From Acidobacteriota bacterium (lineage in GTDB: Bacteria; Acidobacteriota; UBA6911; RPQK01; JADFOI01): 21,473 nucleotides of DNA. Shown in pieces: positions 13,899-21,473 of the stretch. The position numbers and the translations under genes are program-made. Every line of letters begins with the position of its first letter. The stretch's first letter is position 1. The DNA lies in assembly GCA_022545645.1 (NCBI GenBank), contig JACZQQ010000016.1, forward strand, positions 1-21,473. The letters run 5' to 3'. A model generated the notes under the pieces. The model was not told the origin of the DNA. It saw only the letters and a program-made list of their open reading frames with translations, and made no database searches.

Positions 13899-14792
13899 CT
13901 ATTTTCCATCCTCCGGTTGGGCACTGCGCAGCACGATTACAGGTCTGACCTGATCAGCTGGGCCTGATTGCCCAATGGCCAGCAGCTTCTGTTGGTGAAA
14001 GAGCCGAACAAAATTGTCCTGGGCGGTACCACTCCTGGAGATTCCGTTTCCATGTCGCACTCGAACCGCCTCCGGCTCATCAAGATCGATGCGGGTGAGT
14101 TCGGGCAAGAGCTCCTCCATGGGGTAAAGATGATCTAGCCACTGATTTTCAATCCCTTCCATGGGCAGAGCCTGGGAAAGATCAAAGCAACCACTGCGGG
14201 TACGCTGTAACTTTCGAAGATAGGCTCCACAACCGAGAGCTTCCCCTATATCGTCGGCAAGAGTCCGAATGTAGGTGCCGGAGGAGCAGCAAACCAATAA
14301 GTTCCAGATCTCTCTTTCTTGTCTGAGCAATTCGAGCCGATGAATCGTAACCTGTCGCCACGGACGTTCCACCTCTCGCTTTTGCCGAGCCAGCTGGTAA
14401 AGTTTCTTTCCGCCCACCTTCACAGCCGAAAACATGGGAGGCTGCTGCCGGATCTCTCCGGTGAATTTGCTCAGTACCTCGTCTGCTTGCTGGGGGGAAA
14501 CCTCAGGTACAGGGCTCTCTTGCAGGACCTCACCCTCTCCATCCAAGGTGTCCGTCCTTTGTCCGAGCTGGATTTCGGCAAGATACTCCTTGTCACTGGA
14601 CTGGAAGAAACGAGTCAAACGAGTGGCTGGTCCCAGGAGAAGGGGCAATACTCCACTGGCCAAGGGATCAAGAGTTCCCGTGTGGCCAACCTTGGTCCTT
14701 GTAAACGCCCGGACCCTTGCCACGATATCATGAGAGGTTGGACCTGAGGGTTTGTTGACAACTAGCGCACCACAGAGAGGATTGTGGTTCAT
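13899..14792 (-). CDS. truB: tRNA pseudouridine-55 synthase
   Basis: A 297-residue cytosolic enzyme that converts U55 of the tRNA T-loop to pseudouridine. The N-terminal signature is complete: VVNKPSGPTSHD, then KVGHTGTLDPLASGVLP with the catalytic Asp42. KEYLAEIQLGQRTDTLD, the RQQPPMFSAVKVGGKKLYQLAR segment and the YIRTLADDIGEALGCGAYL segment follow in order. A short PUA-like C-terminal region ends the protein. Its ATG overlaps the stop of nrnA by four bases (ATGA). Standard member of the nusA-infB translation cluster found in many bacteria. Confidence 0.96.
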   Translation of the reverse strand: MNHNPLCGALVVNKPSGPTSHDIVARVRAFTRTKVGHTGTLDPLASGVLPLLLGPATRLTRFFQSSDKEYLAEIQLGQRTDTLDGEGEVLQESPVPEVSPQQADEVLSKFTGEIRQQPPMFSAVKVGGKKLYQLARQKREVERPWRQVTIHRLELLRQEREIWNLLVCCSSGTYIRTLADDIGEALGCGAYLRKLQRTRSGCFDLSQALPMEGIENQWLDHLYPMEELLPELTRIDLDEPEAVRVRHGNGISRSGTAQDNFVRLFHQQKLLAIGQSGPADQVRPVIVLRSAQPEDGK

Positions 14793-15796
14793 TTGGTCAA
14801 TGGTTTGCTGGTCTGGCCTGCTGCTTCAAGTGGCGGCTCGTAATTTCCATCCACCAGTTTCTCTAATTCCAAGACCACCTTCTCGACAACCTCTTGAAAG
14901 CTACCTTCAACGGCAAGGCCTGCCGCGTTTTTGTGGCCGCCACCGCCAAAATGTTCCGCTACTGTACTGACATCATAGTGGTTCTTTGATCTCAAGCTGA
15001 CACGATAGCGCCCCTGCGCCTCTTCACGAAAAAAGGCAGCCAGATCAATCCCTTCCATGGAGAGAGGGTAGTCGACGATGCCTTCCATATCGTTAGCAGA
15101 AGCTCCCGTCTTTTCTAACATCTCCTGAGTGAGCGTGATGGAGGCGATCCTGGAAGAGTGGATCTGCAAGGTATTCAGGAGCATTCCCAGGATCTGAAGC
15201 CGGGCATAGGGACGAGTCATGTAAACAGCCTGAGCAATCGCTGCGGGAGAGGCTCCATGGTTGACGAGGTCACCGGTGATGAGAAAGGTTTTAGCCCGGG
15301 TATTGGAATACTGAAAGGAACCGGTGTCCGTGAATATAGCAACGTAGAGGTTGGTAGCGATCTCTGGTGTCAGCTGGACCTGGAGAGGCTGAGCAAGTTC
15401 ATAGATCATCTCTCCCACGGCGGCCGCCGAATCATCCAGCCAGTTGAGATCTCCAAAGGGTTCCGTCTTGGGGTGGTGGTCAATGCTGATGACGAAGTAC
15501 TGATCAAGGCCCTGAAGGTTGGACCGTTGCAGGTCATTGCACTCCAGGACGAACAGCCCATCGTAGCTCCCTTCAACCTTATGGGTGACCTGAATCCTTT
15601 CGATTCCGGGAAGAGACTGATAGGGACGTGGGTGAGGATCTGCATTGAAAATATGGGCGGTTTTACCCAGTTTTTCCAGCATCAGAGCCAGTCCCAGCTC
15701 CGACCCGATCGCATCTCCGTCGGGGCGGGCATGCGAGGTAATCACGAACCGATCGTGATCTTTAATAAACTGGATTATGTCGTCCAAAGCCTTCAC
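14789..15796 (-). CDS. nrnA: DHH-family oligoribonuclease / pAp phosphatase
   Basis: A 335-residue DHH/DHHA1 phosphoesterase that degrades nano-RNA and/or 3'-phosphoadenosine-5'-phosphate. Metal-binding motifs: HARPDGDAI at 22-30, an Asp in ECNDL near 88, IDHHPK at 105-110 and TDTGS at 156-160. The DHHA1 domain ends with GGGGHKNAAG at about 284-293. The GTG start overlaps the DUF503 stop by four bases, and its own stop overlaps truB, so the three genes are translationally coupled. rbfA, which often lies just before nrnA, is absent here. Confidence 0.93.
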   Translation of the reverse strand: MKALDDIIQFIKDHDRFVITSHARPDGDAIGSELGLALMLEKLGKTAHIFNADPHPRPYQSLPGIERIQVTHKVEGSYDGLFVLECNDLQRSNLQGLDQYFVISIDHHPKTEPFGDLNWLDDSAAAVGEMIYELAQPLQVQLTPEIATNLYVAIFTDTGSFQYSNTRAKTFLITGDLVNHGASPAAIAQAVYMTRPYARLQILGMLLNTLQIHSSRIASITLTQEMLEKTGASANDMEGIVDYPLSMEGIDLAAFFREEAQGRYRVSLRSKNHYDVSTVAEHFGGGGHKNAAGLAVEGSFQEVVEKVVLELEKLVDGNYEPPLEAAGQTSKPLTK

Positions 15797-16083
15797 TCGT
15801 AGTCAAAGATATCGACGTCGTATCTGAGCAAGTCTCCACCGAGGATTCGCTCACTTTCCTGTATGAACTTCGCTGACAATCCTTCCAACACTATTCGATT
15901 TGGACCAATGGCCACCGCTCCCACTCGCGCCCGTTGCCAGAGCTCCTGATGTTCAATCTCGGAAACCGAGAAGTTGAAGCGGGAGCGCAAACGATCAACG
16001 ACCTTCCGAAGGACACTCCGTTTCTCCTTCAGGGAGTGGCTGTGAGGAAGGTGGATTTCCAAAGAACAAAAAACAATGGGCAT
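15793..16083 (-). CDS. DUF503 / YlxP-family protein
   Basis: A 96-residue protein of the DUF503 family (YlxP), found next to infB and rbfA in many bacteria; linked by context to ribosome maturation but without a proven reaction. Family features: LEIHLPHSHSLKEKRSVLRKVVDRLRSRFNFSVSE (in pieces, residues 8-42), then HQELWQRARVGAVAIGPN. The ribosome site AAGGAG lies four bases before ATG. It heads the operon DUF503-nrnA-truB-sir2, now separated from infB by the inserted oxidoreductase and repeat copy D. Confidence 0.9.
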   Translation of the reverse strand: MPIVFCSLEIHLPHSHSLKEKRSVLRKVVDRLRSRFNFSVSEIEHQELWQRARVGAVAIGPNRIVLEGLSAKFIQESERILGGDLLRYDVDIFDYE

Positions 16084-16123
16084 AAACTCCTTATCTATAG
16101 TAACCCTTTTTTTAGCTCTACAT

Positions 16124-16244
16124 CTAATGGAAACCCAGGAATACCCGTTTTTTGGCCCGGACTATGCATCAACCCGGCTACCTCCTTGATCTCTCCTGGC
16201 AAGCCCCATCAGCAAACATCATTGTATTTATGGAAGGAGACACT
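16124..16244 (+). mobile_element. Decayed MITE-like element, copy D (about 121 bp)
   Basis: The right end (16213-16244) matches the family's 32-bp end at 25 of 32 positions, and the adjoining 30 bases (CTTGATCTCTCCTGGCAAGCCCCATCAG in part) match the interior of copy A. The left end keeps only the 12-bp core CCCAGGAATACC (16134-16145). The middle has been replaced by a copy of the CCCGG...ATGCAT...CCGG palindromic motif (16149-16177). It lies between DUF503 and the oxidoreductase, 18 bp upstream of the latter's ATG. Confidence 0.65.
16149..16177. repeat. Second copy of the ATGCAT-centred palindromic motif
   Basis: Reverse complement reads AGCCGGGTTGATGCAT followed by AGTCCGGGCC. Compared with 11561-11586, the loop TTxATGCATxGT and the CCGGGC arms are shared. 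Confidence 0.55.
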
Positions 16245-16262
16245 TAGAATCGGAATCCAATC

Positions 16263-17231
16263 ATGAAGGCTATTCGTGTGCATAAACTCGGGGGTCCTGA
16301 AGCCCTTTCTTACGAGGATGTTCCAGCACCCCAACCCAGCCAGGATGAAGCCCTGGTTCAGATTGAGGCCATTGGCCTGAATTTCATTGACATCTATTAT
16401 CGAGAAGGGCTTTACCCGGGGACTCTTCCTTTCACGCCCGGATTGGAAGCGGCAGGGACCGTTTGCGCCGTGGGTTCTCAAGTAACTGAAGTTCGGGTAG
16501 GAGACCGCGTTGCTTATTCATCGGCAATGGGAGCTTATGCACAACAGGCTTCGGTGCCTGCCTGGAAGCTTGTTCCTGTGCCCCGGGATGTCGATTTTCA
16601 AACGGCCGCCGCCGTCATGCTCCAGGGGATGACCGCCCACTACCTGAGCCATTCCACTTTCCGCCTGGAGCCCGGCCAGACGGCACTCATACATGCAGCC
16701 GCAGGAGGAGTCGGCCTGCTGTTGGTACAGCTGGCCAAGATGCGTGGCGCACAGGTGGTGGGAACGGTTTCCACCCAGGCAAAAGCCGAGCTTGCTGATC
16801 AGGCTGGGGCCGATCACGTCATCGTGTATACCGAGAAAGATTTCGAGGCCGAGGTTCATCGGCTCACCGAGAATGCGGGAGTGGAGGTGGTCTACGATTC
16901 TGTGGGAAAAAGGACTTTTGAAAAGAGCTTAAACTGTTTGAAGTCCCGTGGATACCTAGTTCTTTTCGGGCAATCCAGTGGGCCTGTCGACCCCATAGAT
17001 CCTCAGCTCTTAAATACCAAAGGATCTCTTTTTCTGACTCGCCCAAGCTTGTTCCATCATATTTCTTCTCGAGAGGCTTTGTTGGAGCGAGCAGATGCAG
17101 TTTTGAAATGGGTGTCCAGTGGAGACCTCAATGTACACGTCAGTGAGACTTTCCCGCTTTCTGAAGCCTCCCAGGCCCACAGGGCACTAGAAGAACGAAA
17201 GACCACCGGGAAGGTCTTACTTCTGCCGTAG
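16263..17231 (+). CDS. NADPH:quinone oxidoreductase (zinc-independent MDR family)
   Basis: A 322-residue cytosolic enzyme of the QOR branch of the medium-chain dehydrogenase/reductase family; reduces quinones or enones with NADPH. Landmarks: NFIDIYYREGLY at 40-51, PGLEAAG at 59-65, and the nucleotide-binding AAAGGVG at 145-151. The zinc-ligand Cys residues of alcohol dehydrogenases are absent, as expected. It lies on the strand opposite to its neighbours, between infB and DUF503, with a decayed repeat just upstream and no clear ribosome site. Its stop codon and that of infB share a short hairpin. Position and orientation suggest later insertion into the translation cluster. Confidence 0.93.
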   Translation: MKAIRVHKLGGPEALSYEDVPAPQPSQDEALVQIEAIGLNFIDIYYREGLYPGTLPFTPGLEAAGTVCAVGSQVTEVRVGDRVAYSSAMGAYAQQASVPAWKLVPVPRDVDFQTAAAVMLQGMTAHYLSHSTFRLEPGQTALIHAAAGGVGLLLVQLAKMRGAQVVGTVSTQAKAELADQAGADHVIVYTEKDFEAEVHRLTENAGVEVVYDSVGKRTFEKSLNCLKSRGYLVLFGQSSGPVDPIDPQLLNTKGSLFLTRPSLFHHISSREALLERADAVLKWVSSGDLNVHVSETFPLSEASQAHRALEERKTTGKVLLLP

Positions 17232-17243
17232 GAGAGTTTTGTC

Positions 17244-17247
<4 letters not shown>
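17228..17247. terminator. Short hairpin shared by two convergent stop codons
   Basis: GTAGGA (17228-17233) pairs with TCCTAC (17242-17247) across an 8-base loop containing TTTT. Each arm contains the TAG stop of one gene (qor on plus, infB on minus), so it may act as a small bidirectional terminator. The stem is only 6 bp. Confidence 0.35.
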
Positions 17248-19739
<2,492 letters not shown>

Positions 19740-19762
19740 TTCGTACTCTTGGGAAATCTTTC

Positions 19763-21175
19763 TTAAGTCGTTTTTTCAGCTTTCTCTTCTGAGTCCGCTT
19801 CCGGTTCCGAAGCAGCTTCCGGCTCCAGAACTTCTTCCCCAGAGGCTGCCTCTTCGGTCTGATCCTCTGCCTGAACGGTTTCTACTTCCGGCGGGGATTC
19901 CGACTCCGAACTGGAGGGGACCGATTCTTTAGCTTGGTCGATCAGCTGTTGAGCGGTCTTTTTACCAAGTCGAGGAATTTCCGCTAGATCTTCGACCGAC
20001 TTTGAGGCCAAGTCCTGTATCGACTCAATGCCTGCTTCACGCAATCGACTCAGAGTCTTTTCCCCCACCCCCTTCAGGTTGGCAAGGGTTCCAGCTTCCG
20101 AAGGGCCGCTCATTTCCTCCAGCTGGCTCAGGATTTCCTGCTTCTTTTCCTCGGCACTCTTGATGTTGATCTCCCAACCCAGCAGCTTTGAGGCGAGACG
20201 TACATTCTGACCCTTTCTTCCGATGGCCAAGGAGAGCTGATCCTCCGGAACAATCACCTCCAAAATCTTTCTCTCAGGATCGTGAATCAGGATCTTAGAG
20301 ATTCTTGCCGGATTCAGAGCATTGGTCGTGTAATCCACAATATCGTCTGAGTATTTAATGATATCGATCTTCTCGCCGCGCAACTCACGAATCACCGCAT
20401 TAATGCGACTTCCCTTCATACCCACACAGGCTCCCACGGGATCCACCGCATCATCGCGACTGGCTACGGCCACTTTGGCCCGCTCTCCGCCTTCTCGCAC
20501 CGCGTTCTTGATCACAACCGTACTGTCATAGACTTCAGGAATTTCCATCTCGAACAGACGGATCAACAAACTTGGGTCACTTCGTGACACAACAATTTGA
20601 GGTCCTCTCGAAAGCCGGTGAACCTTGATAATGACGGCCCTCACCCGGTCTCCCGGCTTATATTCCTCGTTCTGACATTGTTCACTATAGGGGAGAACAG
20701 CCTCAGTCCGTCCAATATCGAAAATGATGTCTCGACCTTCGCTTCTGCGAACGATGGCGTTGACCAACTGACCAAGCTGCCCGGAAAACTCGTCGAAGAT
20801 AATTTCGCGCTCAGCCTCACGCACTTTCTGAAAGATCACCTGTTTCGCCGTCTGGGCCGCGATTCGACCGAGCTCCACAGTCGGCTTTGGAATTTCGACG
20901 TAATCGTCTAGCTCAAAAGTCTCATCGACACCCAGTGCTTCCTCGAGCGACATTTCGACAGTATCGTCATCGACTTTCTCCACGATCTTTTTTACTGCGA
21001 AAACATCAATAGTTCCTGTTTCCGGGTCGTAACGAGCCTGCAAATCTTCTTCGGTTTTGAAGTACTTTCTGGCAGCTGCCACCATCGCATCTTCCAGGGC
21101 TTCCTGAATAATTTCCGGATTAATACCCTTCTCTCGACTGATCTGCTCGATACTTTGGCTCAAAAGATTCGACAT
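19763..21175 (-). CDS. nusA: Transcription termination/antitermination factor NusA
   Basis: A 470-residue RNA polymerase-binding factor. The N-terminal domain (1-125, opening LLSQSIEQISREKGI) binds the polymerase. It is followed by S1 (about 135-200, GDRVRAVIIKV), KH1 (about 200-270, DDAVDPVGACVGMKGSRI) and KH2 (about 285-345, LSLAIGRKGQNVRLASKL). A helix-hairpin-helix segment comes next (about 365-415, LKGVGEKTLSRLREAGI). The last 50 residues are a very acidic tail (many Glu, Ser and Ala), longer than in many species. The order rimP-nusA-infB is the classical operon. Confidence 0.97.
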   Translation of the reverse strand: MSNLLSQSIEQISREKGINPEIIQEALEDAMVAAARKYFKTEEDLQARYDPETGTIDVFAVKKIVEKVDDDTVEMSLEEALGVDETFELDDYVEIPKPTVELGRIAAQTAKQVIFQKVREAEREIIFDEFSGQLGQLVNAIVRRSEGRDIIFDIGRTEAVLPYSEQCQNEEYKPGDRVRAVIIKVHRLSRGPQIVVSRSDPSLLIRLFEMEIPEVYDSTVVIKNAVREGGERAKVAVASRDDAVDPVGACVGMKGSRINAVIRELRGEKIDIIKYSDDIVDYTTNALNPARISKILIHDPERKILEVIVPEDQLSLAIGRKGQNVRLASKLLGWEINIKSAEEKKQEILSQLEEMSGPSEAGTLANLKGVGEKTLSRLREAGIESIQDLASKSVEDLAEIPRLGKKTAQQLIDQAKESVPSSSESESPPEVETVQAEDQTEEAASGEEVLEPEAASEPEADSEEKAEKTT

Positions 21176-21222
21176 TCTTTTTATCTCATCCCGATTTGAA
21201 TATTTTGGAGAGGATTCTGCCC

Positions 21223-21473
21223 TTACTTAAATTGGTGGACCAGATTTGCCTTTCTTATTTTGCTAAAAGGAATCTGATACGTTTCTCCATCAAACTCTAA
21301 CTTGAGAATACCCTCTGAGAAAGTCCGGATCAGCCCGGTGAACTTCCTCCGATCTTCGATCGTCTCCGTGGTGATCAAGCGTATTTCCTTTCCCACAAAG
21401 CGCCTGTAATCCGCTTCCTTAAAAAGCGGCCGTTCGATCCCCGGAGAAGATACCTCCAGCACATAGCGGCGCG
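21223..21473 (-). CDS. rimP: Ribosome maturation factor RimP, 3' part (5' end outside window)
   Basis: The C-terminal 82 or so residues of RimP, needed for 30S subunit assembly. The frame is open to the window edge (RRYVLEVSSPGIERPL), so the gene starts beyond position 21473. The LEVSSPGxxRPL signature and the SH3-like C-terminal domain (IRLITTETIEDRRKFTGLI, then LEFDGETYQIPFSKIRKANL) are clear. It is the upstream member of the rimP-nusA-infB operon, with 47 bp before nusA. Confidence 0.93.
   Translation of the reverse strand, partial: RRYVLEVSSPGIERPLFKEADYRRFVGKEIRLITTETIEDRRKFTGLIRTFSEGILKLEFDGETYQIPFSKIRKANLVHQFK

Overview
This is a GC-moderate window from a Gram-negative-type bacterium. 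It has Tat and Sec signal peptides, a lipoprotein, and a rimP-nusA-infB translation cluster. Acidobacteriota is my best guess, inferred from the style of several secreted proteins and the mix of genes; there is no rRNA or other marker here to confirm it. No tRNA, rRNA or CRISPR array was seen.

Layout, left to right. (1) 1-1359 (+): the 3' part of one PhnE-like ABC permease and a complete second one, translationally coupled. (2) 1358-3898: two inverted copies of a short terminal-inverted-repeat (MITE-like) element enclose a two-gene operon. The operon encodes a Tat-exported PQQ-type beta-propeller protein and a Tat-exported cupredoxin. (3) 4039-9079: a SAM methyltransferase (+), a secreted asparaginase-like protein (-), an ankyrin-repeat lipoprotein (+), and three small secreted proteins (-). 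(4) 9258-11283 (+): a PilZ protein, a small unknown protein and a two-domain rhodanese. (5) 11284-11590: repeat-rich DNA holding a long imperfect palindrome and a second palindromic motif. (6) 11569-13038: an alpha/beta hydrolase (-) diverging from a frameshifted fatty acid hydroxylase (+); a lone repeat end lies between them. (7) 13123-16083 (-): ylxP(DUF503)-nrnA-truB-sir2 operon. (8) 16263-17231 (+): a quinone oxidoreductase with a decayed repeat copy just upstream. It separates group 7 from group 9. (9) 17244-21473 (-): infB, nusA and the 3' part of rimP.

The most unusual thing here is the repeat family. Two near-identical copies in opposite orientation bracket the propeller/cupredoxin operon. 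Each overlaps the stop codon of the gene to its left, so that the repeat supplies the last two bases of a TAG stop. The shorter copy is explained exactly by a 109-bp deletion between 7-bp direct repeats. A solo end sits in the hydrolase/hydroxylase promoter region and may donate a -35 box. A decayed copy lies where the translation gene cluster has been split by an oppositely oriented oxidoreductase. Several proteins also have changed key residues: a cupredoxin without its Cys and Met copper ligands, and an asparaginase without the catalytic Asp.
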